Shown here: one piece after another, positions 35,050-46,614 of the stretch
Layout: every line of letters starts with the position of its first letter
Numbering within the stretch: position 1 is the first letter of the stretch
DNA from: Pyrus communis
Lineage: Eukaryota; Streptophyta; Magnoliopsida; Rosales; Rosaceae
Assembly (NCBI RefSeq): GCF_963583255.1
Contig: NC_084806.1
Coordinates: forward strand, 21,246,317 to 21,310,316
DNA: 64,000 bases
Direction: 5' to 3'
Program-made: the position numbers and the translations under genes
Notes under the pieces: generated by a model
Databases searched by the model: none
Seen by the model: only the letters and a program-made list of their open reading frames with translations
What the model was told of the DNA's origin: nothing

Positions 35050-35721
35050 TCACAAAGGTTGTTTACGTGAAGCCCCACTACGAGGCGCAGAAGCGGAAGG
35101 CGCAGAAGCGGGAGGCATAGAAGCGGGAGGCATCGGAGCGGAAGCCATCGGAGCGGGAGGCATCGGAGCTAGAGCATTCCAGGCCTCAATACTTGGCCAA
35201 GCGCTGGATGACCCAGGAAAAAGGTGCCTCTGGAGATAAGACGCAAGCCTTTGACGGTCATTGTGAATTCGACCCTCAGATTCTTGCAGCTCATCAAGCT
35301 TCCTCTTCATCCCCGACGAATAGTTATTTGCAAGCACATGCAAACTTCTATTCTCGTACTTAAGCTGCTGGATCTCTTGCTTAAGTCTTTCCACCTCTGC
35401 CATCAACGATTCCACCTGACGGGAGCGGGCAAGCAGGCGTAGGCCCATGTTGGACACAGAGCTCGCACACTGAACACTAAGTGCGAGGGACTCTTGAACG
35501 GCCAACTCATCGGACCGTCCTGACAGCAGCCTACTATCTTTTGGAGTGAGGAGGTTTTTAGCTACTATTGTAGCTGTTGTGGCGTCCTGCATCACAGAGT
35601 CTTCACCTGAAAGAGGACCGTTAGAAGATAAAAAAGAAGGACGCCATACATTACCTTGACGGGGCGCAACCCGATCGCTGCTGAGACTCAAATCTAAGCT
35701 AAGGTTCGATGAGTTTGCCAT
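35050..35721 (-). CDS. Antisense coiled-coil ORF (copy in element V), 223 aa
   Basis: It starts MANSSNLSLDLSLSSD; an alternative ATG lies nine bases upstream (MKK). Next come a NVWRPSFLSSNGPL segment (about residues 24-37), the core SDELAVQESLALSVQ…SVSNMG (about 75-100), a coiled-coil region with leucine/glutamate heptads (RQVESLMAEVERLKQEIQQL, about 105-125, continuing to KRKLDELQESEGRI), a QRHLFPGSSSAWPS motif, and a proline/alanine/methionine-rich tail. It converges on the gag-derived ORF, with the stop codons about 70 bases apart across a poly(A) run. It has no retroviral enzyme motifs or targeting signal. It shares length and nearly all residues with the element I copy. The function is unknown; this is the clearest intact copy. 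Confidence 0.78.
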   Translation of the reverse strand: MANSSNLSLDLSLSSDRVAPRQGNVWRPSFLSSNGPLSGEDSVMQDATTATIVAKNLLTPKDSRLLSGRSDELAVQESLALSVQCASSVSNMGLRLLARSRQVESLMAEVERLKQEIQQLKYENRSLHVLANNYSSGMKRKLDELQESEGRIHNDRQRLASYLQRHLFPGSSSAWPSIEAWNALAPMPPAPMASAPMPPASMPPASAPSASAPRSGASRKQPL

Positions 35722-35730
35722 TTTTTTCAA

Positions 35731-36240
35731 AAGTGTTCAAAGAGAAGGGGTGGATGGAGTTAAAAATTTCACAAAGGGCCGGAATCGAGTTTCAGGAATG
35801 GGAAATCTTCAGAGTGTGTATGTTGGCGGTGATCGATAGCTCTATAAAATGCCAAGGCGATGTGTCCACCGATTCAAAGAGCCGGATTTTCCGGCGTAAG
35901 TTAGGCGACGCTCCCTCGGCTTTTCAGAAAACGCGTTCAACTTTGTCAAAAGATTTCTGACAAAGCTGAAAACACGTGGAGGCCATCATCGCAACTACAC
36001 GTCTTTAGCCGACAAGCGCAAAGTTCGGCGACGCTTTCTCTGCTTTTCAGAAAACGCGTGCAGCTTTGTCAAAAGGAGCCGCATCTGCACTACCACGTGT
36101 CGTTCAGAAAGAGAAGGGGCGTCATTCAGAAATCGAAGGGGCGCCTGCTCAGAAATCGAAGAGGCGTATTCAAAGATCGAAGAGGCGCCACTATTTCAAA
36201 AAGCCGGATTTGCGGGACCAAAACGTTTGTCGATAAGGGT
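35731..36240 (-). promoter_or_regulatory. Candidate promoter of the antisense ORF (element V)
   Basis: It has minus-strand TATA ATTTTATAGA at 35842-35850, about 120 bp before the ATG, G-boxes CACGTG at 35973-35978 and 36094-36099, ACGCGT-type boxes near 35930 and 36053, and five or so 20-24-bp direct repeats of CGTTCAGAAA…GAAGGGGCG type at 36103-36190. Confidence 0.62.
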
Positions 36241-37986
36241 AAAAAGTACCACCACTTGATATTATCTCTATATATGTCGACCTTCGTCTTTTATGGCAGG
36301 GCAAACCTGAAGAAAATGCCCAACTCTCTCTCACCTCTGAGGGCGCACTCCCAGCAAAGCCTTTCGAAATACTCAATTCTTTCTTCTTCCCCAAAGATGA
36401 TACCAGATGCCTGGAGTACATATGACCCAGGAGGAAACGGCGGATTGAAGCATGTGCTGATTCATTCACCGTTTCTTCAAAGCAAAGGTATCTCATATCA
36501 TCAAGGTCAAAAGCAAAAATATCTCATATCATGCTCTTTCCCTGTCTTTTTCTTTGTCCTTGTTCTTACTTGCATGGCAAAGTAAAAGAAGCAATCAGCC
36601 GGCACTTGGAGTCAGTCTACCGATCTGGAGCCAACTGCCCGGAATCTATTCCTGATTGCTTACCTAGCGTTGCTCTCGAGTAGTCATCTTCAACGGTTGA
36701 TACACTTCCAGAGAAGGGACCACTCCTGCAAAGATTGAACAAAGAAACAGATAACAGGAGGAAGCTCAGACCTTCGGGGGAGACCCTAAAAGGAATCCTG
36801 CTGCCCAGTTCAAGAGTAGCACAAAGGAAAATCAACGATGGGCGGAAACCAGTTCAAGAGTAAGCCTGTGGAATCACAAAGATCAAAGCCTCAATGCAAT
36901 CACCAAGGAGAAGAGGGAATTTACACTCCATAACCAGATTTGCGTCCCTAAACTCTTCTCTTTGTTAATTACATTCTGCCATGTTTAGTATGTTTAAATG
37001 TTTTTTGTGTGTTTACTTATGTTTTGTGTGAACCATATGCTTAAAACATTGAGGACAATGTTTGATTTAAGTGTGGGGGGGTAACTAAGTTTATTTAATG
37101 CAAATTCGTGGGATTTTATCACCCATAACTTCAAATGTTGTTCCTTGCTGTTTTAAGGTGTTTTTAAGTTGTTTTAGAGTGTTTTAGTGTGTTTTGTTTT
37201 ATAACTCCGAAAATCACATAAAAATTTGAAAAACTTGTTTTAAAAACCCTAAAAAGAGTGTTTTGAGTCGTTTTTGTGTGTTTGTGTCTTAGGGTACCTT
37301 CCAACACAATGATAAGGATTTGGTTTATAATTGCATGACGGTTAGAAAGAGTTATAAACATAGAGAAAAGTTTGATTTACTCTTGGTATATGCTTGGTTA
37401 TGGTTATAATGTATGACTTCACATGCAATCATAAAAGAAAAAAATTCGTTTTTGTAACATGCTTGAAGGAAGGAACTCAAACAAACGCTACAACCCTGAG
37501 AGACTTGAGCCTATAACGTTCTTTGGAGAGTATAATCTGTGATTTCTTGTTTTCTAAAGTCGTTGCATGATCTCATTATTCTTTGCTTGGTTACTACTTA
37601 GAAGGCGTTTCATCATATAGTTCCAAATGCTAGAACTCATGCCCATTTCATTCAAAGCATGTTATTGATTTGCATAACACATATTCAAGAAGAAGTTGTG
37701 TAGTGACCACCACCATAGCCAAATAGCCTTACTTCCCATACTTCGTATATGTTGTAAGTTTTAACCCCGTTGAGCCTCGTTTTGCCTTTATTCCTTGTTT
37801 ACCCACATCACCCCTTACCTAGCTTAGAGTAGGACTTTCCTATACCCTTGTTCTTAAAGTTTAGTGAGCATGACTTAAATGAATTCCTTTTGAGTTACAT
37901 TATGCAAGAAAATGAGTGTGGGGGAGTAAAAGTTTGTTCTTACGTTTATATGTATGTTTTGAGATTCAAAAGAAAAAGAAGAAAAG

Positions 37987-38023
<37 letters not shown>

Positions 38024-38776
38024 GGAGTGAAAATAAGTAAGAATGAACTCACGAGCGTTGATGGTTGAAGAAAGGGTCCAAAAAGTTGAATATGGCCCTA
38101 AGTTTTGTGTGATTTTCCCTTGGGTGTTCAAAGTTGACTTCTGCGTTCTTAAGGGAATTCTAAGTGTCTAATTCAATACTTTGCTCACTATTGCTTTAAG
38201 AATGTTTGTTTATCCTTCACCTTTCATTGTTAGCCAATACCCTAGCCCCGTTACTACCCTTTGACTTCTATATTGAGTGTTATGTATTTCAATTGTGGAG
38301 TTTGAACTTGGTATGAGCTTATGGTGTCACTGGTTCTCGCGTCTAAGTAGTAGCATTCCATTCATGAGATCATATCTAAACATGCTTATTAACTCCAGAA
38401 AATGCTTTCCTTATTATAACATATGTGAGTGTTCGTCTACATGTTTACATCAATCTTCTCACATATACCTAGTGTAGGGTGTGTAGTCAGAAAATCTGTG
38501 TGAAAAACGAGAGTACATCTAGTAAGAAATTGAGGGAATTCTCTAAAGGCATGTTACTACATTTGAAATGTGTTTTAATTGCTTAATTGTGAACTAGTAT
38601 GTGGTGACTATGATTAAGAATGTACTTAAGTGTAAAGATGGCTCAAATCTGTGAGAATAATGATTTTTAACTTGTCATGTGCATTGGAAGTCCCTGATAC
38701 GATTGTTGGAAGGTGTAGGTTGTGTTTTGTTCTTTTTGTTTTGTTTTTCTGTTTTGCTCGAGGACTAGCAAAAGCT
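36241..38776 (+). other. 3' non-coding region of element V
   Basis: It has a TATATA string near 36270, the AAGCAATCAG/CTGATTGCTT stem-loop (about 36588-36662), AAGTGTGGGGGGG at 37069-37081, a middle GTGTGGGGGAG motif at about 37916-37926 and an A-rich run (37971-38030). No gene is supported. Confidence 0.78.
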
Positions 38777-38791
38777 AAGTGTGGGGGTATT

Positions 38792-40692
38792 TGATAGGAG
38801 CATATTTATGCGACTTAAATGGCTTGTTCTCGTACATTTACGTTATGTTTCTTTAGTTATTTTAGTACTTTAATCTATTTTCGTGTGTTTGTAGGTCCAA
38901 AGGGCTAAAGGAGCAAAAAGATGCATTTTGGAGACTTTTGGAGCACTTTTGGGCTAAAGGACGGATAGCTTATGCTTGAAGCCAAAGTGTTGGACGAAAT
39001 TGAAGACCTAATTGGAGCCAAAGTGTTGGAACCTTGTTCTCTTTAGTTTTAGGACATTTAAACCTTTCCTAATCCTAATCATGCCATGCATAACACACAT
39101 CCATTCTAACACATTGTCATTGCACATGCATTTCCTTCATTAGTTAACCCACATGCACTTATCACTTATCATCACCACTTAACCACTTATCATATCATAA
39201 CCACATATCATATCACTTATCACTTATCACTTATCACTTAACATATCATCCACCCACTTCACCTACAACATCCACCTACTTCACCTACAACATCCACCCA
39301 CTTCACCTACAACATCCACCTACTTCACCTACAACATCCACCCACTTCACCTACAACCTCCACTTACTTCACCAACCTCACACACTTACTTCACCTACAA
39401 ATGACATAGCCATATGTTCCCTCCACTACTCCTATAAATACCCTTGCATTCATTCATTCATGGACATCTCATTCCATTTCACAACACAACACCCCTCAAA
39501 CACTTCCTTAGAATCCAAACCATCTTTCCATTTCCACCATTCCTCATCCATTTCCATAATTCCCCAAACCTCACCTTAGACCTTGTGCTACAACAACGAG
39601 GAAGATAAGAGGGCCTAAACGTTCATACAATTCAAGTTTGAGTTGTTGGAATGTTTAGGTGTTTCTTTGATTTCAAAGTTTAAATTCAATTCTCTTTGTT
39701 TTGTACGTATGAGGAATGGAAGAGAAGAGTGCCTAAACGTTCATACAATTCAAGTTTGAGTTGTTGGAATGTTTAGGTGTTTCTTTGATTTCAAAGTAAT
39801 GAGGAACTAACCCCCCTTTAGCTAGGGGGTGATTCGAAATAAATGTTTATACTTGCATTTTGATTTGATTACCTTTCGTTGGAATTTCATAAGTTTTGAA
39901 TTCAATTTGTTTAACCGTTTGATTGATAATTTATTTATGAATGTTTATTAAGAATGCGCGCTTAATTTTCATGCATAAATATGACGCTAGAATATAAGTG
40001 AATTTCACCTAATCGTTATGAACTTATATTCACAAGTAGTGGAGGTTGCTTATAAACAATCGCGTTAAACGAATTCTTGGCACGAGTTTCATGCTCATCA
40101 TAGTAACGAATGCCTCGTCAACACTTATAGTTTTCATAATGCTTAATGATCTTTGATCGTATCTTTATTGTGCTGTTCACGTAAAGGACTTTTGGAGAAT
40201 GTGGTGAATTGCGTTGCGCTAACCCATCCAATTCATTAACTTAAGGAAAACTTGACGGTTAATTTAAGCGGACCTAATTAACCCGGGGCGTTGAGTTTCA
40301 TAATTTACCGAAAGACCAACTGAGAATCAATCTTGTATGCAAGTGTAACATGTATGGAGATGAACCCCTTAGCTAGCATTCATCCATAAATTTCATATTT
40401 ACATTCTGTCTAGTTTATTAACTTGTTTCGTTATTTCAATTTTCGTAAAAACCTCAATCCCCCTTTTGCTTTAATGTTCATTTTAGTTAGAATTCAATTT
40501 AGTTTGTGTTTTTAAAGCATTTTGAGTTTTTGGTTTGTCTTAGTGTTTTAAACTTTATTTTACGTTTTTGAGTCAGTTTCCAAGAGATTTGCAATCCCTC
40601 CTAATCCCCGGTCCAGAACGATCCCTACTTATACTTATACTACAAATCGACAAAAAGAGGGTTTAATTTGTGCGCGTATAAAACTCGCATCA
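38792..40692 (+). repeat. 3' LTR of element V
   Basis: It is 1,901 bp and almost identical to the 5' LTR. The polypurine tract AAGTGTGGGGGTATT precedes it at 38777-38791. Confidence 0.95.
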
Positions 40693-40846
40693 CACGTAAA
40701 CAACCTTTGTGAAGCACCACCTTTCTCCATGTTTAGTAATTTATTTAATATATGAAATTTTTTTTTTTTTTTTTTTTTTTTTAATCATTGGGTTGCCTCC
40801 CAAGTAGCGCTTTCTTTTACGTCTTGCAGCCGGACGAAGAACCCAA

Positions 40847-40891
40847 TCACTCCAGGATATGTTCACGAATCGGATGAGAACTCCGAGTCAT
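40847..40891 (-). pseudogene. Remnant of gag start in element IV (14 codons)
   Basis: The minus-strand ATG at 40891 opens MTRSSHPIREHILE then TGA. The first five residues equal those of element B gag-pol (MTRSS), and the HIL motif is shared. The frame stops at the junction with post-pol sequence. This supports the B start codon and marks the deletion boundary. A functional peptide is unlikely. Confidence 0.75.
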
Positions 40892-40992
40892 AAACAAGTA
40901 CCTAAAACAAGAAACAAAACAAGATTAAGAATCTGGAATAAAATAAAAACAAACGAAAATAAAACAATCCAAGGGATTAGCAAATTTTCTAA

Positions 40993-41010
40993 TCCCCGGC
41001 AACGGCGCCA
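40993..41010 (-). other. Primer-binding site of element IV (tRNA-Asp)
   Basis: TCCCCGGCAACGGCGCCA on the plus strand is the inverted primer-binding site, five bases from the LTR edge at 41016. Confidence 0.94.
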
Positions 41011-41015
41011 AAATT

Positions 41016-43673
41016 TGATGCGAGATTTATACGCACACAAATTAAACCCTCTTTTCGTCAAATTGTAGTATATTTATAAGTAGGGATCGTTCTTAACCGG
41101 GGATTAGGAGGGATTGTTAACCACTTGGATTTGACTCAAAAACGTAAAATAACAATATGAAACACTATACTAGACTCAAAGAATGCAAAACTAAACTTTA
41201 AAACACTAAGACAAACCAAAAGACTCAAAACAACACAAACACACTCAAATCTGCCTAAAAACCACTTTCTGGGCAGATTTGAGCACAAACACAAATTTGG
41301 ACGAAATTAAGTAATAACTTGACTCAAGAACGTAAAAACACAATATAAAACACTAAACTAACTCAAAGAATGTAAAACTAATCACTTAAAACATTAAAAC
41401 AAACCAAAAGACTCAAACATCACCCAAAACACTCAAAACTGCCTTAAAATCACTTTCTGGGCAGTTTTGAGCACTTTGGTGAATTTGGACGAAATTGGGA
41501 AATAAAATGAATCAAAACACTCATAAACACAAACTAAAACACTTTCTAACTAAATTGGACATTAAAGTAAAGGGGGATTTAGATTTATACGAAAATTAAC
41601 TAAAATGCACAGATTCAAATTAAAGCAAAATGTAAATGTGAATGTGTGATAGAATTTGAATGGAATGAAGGCTAGCTAAGGGGTTCATCTCCATAGATGT
41701 TATACTTGCATAATAAAATGATTTCCAATTGCATTTCAATAAACCATGATACTCAACACCCCAAGTTAACCGTGATGCACTAATTAACCTTCAAATCTTC
41801 CTAACGTTATTGAATTGGATGATGCATGCGACAATTCAAAACATTCCCCACAAGTCCTCAACATGAATGCATAGAAGAGGTACAAGCAAGAATCATTACG
41901 CTCTATGAAAATTATAAGTGTTGACGAGGCATTCGTCACTATGATTGCATGAAACTTATGCCAAGAATTTGTTTAACGCGATTGTTTATAAGCAACCTCC
42001 ACTACTTGTGAATATAAGTTCGTAACTATTAGGTGAAACTCACTTATATTCTAGCGTCATATTCATGCATGAAAATTAAGCGCGCATTCTCAATAAACAT
42101 ACATAAATAAGTTATCAATCAAACGGTTAAACAAATTGAATCCACAACTTATGAAACGCAATTAGAAGTAATCAAATCAAAATGCAAGCATAAACATATA
42201 TTTCGAATTCCCCCCTAGCCAAGGGGGGTTTAGTTGAATTTAAACATTGGAATCAAAGAAACACCTAAACATTCCAACAACTCAAACTTGAATTGTATGA
42301 ACGTTTAGGCACTCTTCTCTTCCATTCCTCATACGTACAAAACAAAGAGTATTGAAATTAAACATTGAAATCAAAGAAACACCTAAACATTCCAACAACT
42401 CAAACTTGAATTGTATGAACGTTTAGGCACTCTTCTCTTCCTCTTCGTTGTAGCACAAGGTCTAAGGATAGTTTGATGGTGTGAATGGTTTGGGGAGTGG
42501 TTGGAGTGGCTGCAATGGAGGAGAAAAGTGTTTTGGTGGCTGCAATGAGGGTGTGGAGAGGTTTTGACGAATTTCTGGAATATGGAAGAGTGTTTGGAAT
42601 GGGTGAATTTCTGGCACAAAGGCCTTATTTCTGTGGTGAATGGATTGTGTATGAATGAGAATGAATGAATGAGTATTTATAGGTGAAATGGGGGGAACAT
42701 GACAGCTAGGAACTTGGTGGAAATCTGAAATGGTGATGGGAGATGCATGTGCTGTTTGTGCATGTGATTAAAGGGTGGAAATGCATGTGCTTTGACAGAA
42801 ATGAAAGGGAATGCACGGTTTTGGTTGATTTCTGGTGGTTGTGAGGTGGAAATCTAGGTGGAAATGCATGTGGATTAAAGCTATGTGAATGATTAAGGTG
42901 AATGTGCATGAGTGCATGTGAAATCTGCCAAGATGCATGTGTTATGAAGTGGATTTTCTGCAAAGCAAGGTGAATGTGCATGTGATTAAATTAAAAGATG
43001 GAATGCATGTGAATATGATGGAAATCTGATTTATTTGAAGATGCATGTGCAATGAAGTGGAATGACAGCTAGGTTATGATGATGAATGCATGTGGCTGAT
43101 TTAATTGAATAGGAAAGCATGTGAAATGTTTGTGGTGAGTGAATGTGCATGTGAATTAAAGCTAAAGTGATGATGATAAGTGATAAGTGATAAGTGATAT
43201 GATATGTGGTTATGATGTGATAAGTGGTTATGATAAGTGATATGATAAAGTGATGATGATAAGTGATAAGTGATAAGTGATATGATATGTGGTATGATAA
43301 GTAATGGGAGCATGTGGGTTAATTAATGAAGGAAATGCATGTGCAATGACAATGTGTTAGAATGGATGTGTGTTATGCATGGCATGATTGGGATTAGGAA
43401 AGGTTTAAATGTCCTAAAACTAAAGAGAACAAGGTTCCAACACTTTGGCTCCAATTAGGTCTTCAATTTCGTCCAACACTTTGGCTCCAAGCATAAGCTA
43501 TCCATCCTTAGCCCAAAAGTGCTCCAAAAATCTCCAAAATGCATCTTTTTGCTCCTTTAGCCCTTTGGACCTACAAACACACGAAAATAGCTTAAAGTAC
43601 TAAAATAACTAAAGAAACATAACGTAAATGCACGAGAACAAGCCATTTAAGTCGCATGAATATGCTCCTATCA
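41016..43673 (-). repeat. 5' LTR of element IV
   Basis: It is 2,658 bp, the same length as 22745-25402 and without visible differences. The minus-strand TATA box is at 42674-42681. Confidence 0.94.
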
Positions 43674-43678
43674 TGTCT

Positions 43679-45422
43679 CCCTTCCTTGCCATGCAAGGAA
43701 GGGCTTTGTTCCCTATTTTAAATACTTAAACACTACCACTTATCATTCACCACATATCATTCACCACTTATCATATCATACATTCATTTATCACTTATCA
43801 TAATCATTCACTTATCACTTAACATATCATACACTTATCACTTATCACTCATAATCACCTACAACATCCACCTACTTCACCTACAACATCCACCTACTTC
43901 ACCAACCTCACACACCTACTTCACCTACAACATCCACCTACTTCACCTACAACATCCACCTACTTCACCTACAACCTCCACTTACTTCACCAACCTCACA
44001 CACCTAGTTCACCTACAACATCCACCTACTTCACCCACAACCTCCACTTACTTCACCAACCTCACACACTTACTTCACCTACAAATGACATAGCCATATG
44101 TTCCCTCCACTACACCTATAAATACCCTTGCATTCATTCATTCATGGACATCTCATTTCATACACAACACACCACAAACACATCCCTTTCTCTCTTAGCC
44201 GTGAGTCTCCCTTATAATCCAAACACCATTCCTCTACCATTTCCATAATCCCCCAAACCTCACCTTAGACCTTGTGCTACAACAACGAGGAAGATAAGAG
44301 GGCCTAAACGTTTATACAATTCAAGTTTGAGTTGTTGGAATGTTTAGGTGTTTCTTTGATTTCAAAGTTTAAATTCAATTCTCTTTGTTTTGCACGTATG
44401 AGGAATGGAAGAGAAGGGTGCCTAAACGTTCATACAATTCAAGTTTGAGTTGTTGGAATGTTTAGGTGTTTCTTTGATTTCAAAGTTATGAGGAACTAAA
44501 CCCCCTTTAGTTAGGGGGTGATTCGAAACTATGTTTATATTTGCAATATGAATTGATTAACTTTCGTTGGAATTTCATAAGTTGTGGATTCAATTTGTTT
44601 AACCGTTTGATTGATAACTTATTTATGAATGTTTATTAAGAATGCGCGCTTAATTTTCATGCATAAATATGACGCTAGAATATAAGTGAATTTCACCTAA
44701 TCGTTATGAACTTATATTCACAAGGAGTGGAGGTTGCTTATAAACAATCGCGTTAAATGAATTCTTGGCACTAGTTTCATGCGTATTCCATAGTAACGAA
44801 TGCCTCGTCAACACTTATAGTTTTCATAATGCTTAATGATCTTTGATTGTATCTTTATTGTGCTTTTCACGTAAAGGACTTTTGGAGAATGTGGTGAATT
44901 GCGTTGCGCTAACCCATCCAATTCATTAACTTAAGGAGAACTTGACGGTTAATTTAAGCGGACCTAATTAACCCGGGGTGTTGAGTTTCATAATTTATCG
45001 AAAGACCAACTGAGAATCAATCTTGTATGCAAGTGTAACATGTATGGAGATGAACCCCTTAGCTAGCATTCATCCATAAATTTCATATTTACATTCTGTC
45101 TAGTTTATTAACTTGTTTCGTTATTTCAATTTTCGTAAAACCTCAATCCCCCTTTTGCTTTAATGTTCATTTTAGTTAGAATTCAATTTAGTTTGTGTTT
45201 TTAAAGCATTTTGAGTTTTTGGTTTGTCTTAGTGTTTTAAACTTTAATTTTGTATTCTTTGAGTCTAGTTTAGTGTTTTAAACTGTGTTTTTAAGTTTTT
45301 GAGTCAAATCCAAGTGATTAACAATCCCTCCTAATCCCCGGTCCAGAACGATCCCTACTTATACTTATACTATAATTTGACGAAAAGAGGGTTTAATTTG
45401 TGTGCGTATAAATCTCGCACCA
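43679..45422 (+). repeat. 3' LTR of element I, right piece
   Basis: It resumes after the second TGTCT (43674-43678) and ends CGCACCA. It has a minisatellite with two interleaved variants (about 43855-44085), TATA box TATAAATA near 44118 and the palindrome/hairpin cluster at about 44290-44525. With 22401-22744 the LTR is about 2,088 bp. Confidence 0.9.
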
Positions 45423-45640
45423 GCGACGCTTTCTCTGCTTTTCAGAAGACGCGTGCAGCTTTGTCAAAAGGAGCCGCATCTGCACTACCACCTGTCGTTC
45501 AGAAAGCGAAGGGGCGTCGTTCAGAAATCTAAGGGGCGCCTGCTCAGAAATCGAAGAGGCGTATTCAAAGATCGAAGAGGCGCCACTATTTCTAAAAGCC
45601 GGAATTGCGGGATCAAAACGTTTGTCGACAAGGGTAAAAA
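45423..45640 (-). promoter_or_regulatory. Distal part of antisense promoter (element 0)
   Basis: Only the upstream half is here: an ACGCGT-like box near 45450 and the short direct repeats at about 45496-45590. The TATA box and ORF are separated from it by the insertion of element I. Confidence 0.5.
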
Positions 45641-46614
45641 GTACCACCACTTGATATTATCTCTATATATGTCGACCTTCGTCTTTTATGGCAGGGCAAA
45701 CTTGAAGAAAATGCCCAACTCTCCCTCACCTCTGAGGGCGCACTCCCAGCAAAGCCTTTCGAAATACTCAAATTTTCCTTCTTCCCCAAAGATGATGCCA
45801 GATGCCTGGAGTAAAGATGACCCAGGAGGAAATACATGTGCTTATCATGCACCGCTTCTTCAAAAGCAAAGGTATCTCATATCATCAAGGTCAAAAGCAA
45901 AAGTATCTCATATCATGCTCTTTCCCTGTCTTTTTCTTTGTCCTTATTCTTACTCGCATGGCAAAGTAAAAGAAGCAATCAGCCGGCAGTTGGAGTCAGT
46001 CTTCCGATCTGGAGCCAACTGCCTGGAACCTATTCCTGATTGCTTACCTAGCGTTGCTCTCGAGTAGTCATCTTCAACGGTTGATACACTTCCGGAGAAG
46101 GGACCACTTCTGCAAAGGGGAGCGAGTAAGGCAAGTGAAAATGATACATTGAAGCATGTGGAGACAAACATAGGCTGAGTTATCCTCCAACCCTTTTCAA
46201 TACGAATTGGAAAGATTGAACAAAGAAACAGATAAAAGGGATAAGCTCAAACCTTCGGGGGAGACCAAAAGAACCATCCTGCTGCCCAGTTCAAGAAGTA
46301 GCACAAAGGAAAATCAACGATGGGCAGAAACCAGTTCAAGAGTAAGCCTGTGGAATCACAAAGATCAAAGCCTCAATGCAATTACCAAGGAGAAGATGGA
46401 ATTTACACTTCATAACCAGATTTGCATCCCTAAACTCTTCTCTTTGTTAATTACATTCTGCCATGTTTAGTATGTTTAAGTGCTTTTTGTATTTACTTAT
46501 GCTTTGTGTGAATCTATGCTTAAAACATTGAGGACAATGTTTGATTTAAGTGTGGGGGGGGGGGGGGTAACTAAGTATGTTGATGCAAATTCGTTGAATT
46601 TTATCACCCATAAC
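45641..46614 (+). other. 3' non-coding region of element 0, first part
   Basis: It holds the best-paired copy of the stem-loop: AAGCAATCAG (45973-45982) with CTGATTGCTT (46036-46045), and GGCAGTTGG (45985-45993) with CCAACTGCC (46015-46023). A 14-G run is at 46554-46567. The region stops at target ATAAC (46610-46614). Confidence 0.75.

Larger units (their letters stand above)
31561..40692 (+). mobile_element. Element V: structurally complete non-autonomous Athila-type element
   Basis: It is 9,132 bp, flanked by CACGT at 31556-31560 and 40693-40697. It has a 5' LTR (31561-33461), primer-binding site, gag-derived ORF, antisense ORF, three polypurine-like motifs and a 3' LTR (38792-40692). Both LTRs are 1,901 bp; I found one difference (T near 33077, C near 40308), so it moved recently. 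Nothing is nested in it. It is the best reference for the family. Confidence 0.95.
40698..41015 (-). other. 5' internal region of element IV: leader fused to post-pol sequence
   Basis: Read on the minus strand, the primer-binding site (41010-40993) is followed by a leader with the start of gag. Sequence matching element B just after its pol stop comes next (TTCTTCGTCCGGCTGCAAGA, then GCGCTACTTGGGAGGCAACC at about 40793-40812), then a T-rich run on the plus strand (40748-40782) and the 3' end of the antisense ORF. About 5.5 kb of gag-pol is missing. Confidence 0.85.
22745..43673 (-). mobile_element. Element IV: minus-strand non-autonomous element without gag-pol
   Basis: It is flanked by TGTCT at 22740-22744 and 43674-43678. 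Reading on the minus strand: 5' LTR 43673-41016, primer-binding site 41010-40993, a 14-codon gag remnant joined to the post-pol region, the antisense ORF (on the plus strand), the 3' non-coding region, polypurine tract 25417-25403 and 3' LTR 25402-22745. Both LTRs are 2,658 bp and I saw no difference between them, so insertion was recent. It carries a solo LTR (27684-30036) and element V (31561-40692), which are younger still. Without these it is about 9.4 kb. Confidence 0.93.
1..45422 (+). mobile_element. Element I: non-autonomous Athila-type LTR retrotransposon, heavily nested
   Basis: The last four bases of its 5' LTR (…ACCA) open the window, followed by a tRNA-Asp primer-binding site. Its parts in order are: a gag-derived ORF (broken by an insertion at 864-2785), an antisense ORF, a 3' non-coding region, a polypurine tract at 22386-22400, and a 3' LTR that is split (22401-22744 and 43679-45422) and ends in CGCACCA. 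Two large insertions with perfect 5-bp duplications interrupt it: 5761-21129 (GAGAC) and 22745-43673 (TGTCT). Removing all insertions leaves about 7.2 kb plus the missing 5' LTR, close to the 9.1 kb of intact element V. The base after its end, GCGAC at 45423-45427, should be its target duplication; the partner lies left of the window. It sits in the antisense-promoter region of element 0. Confidence 0.9.
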
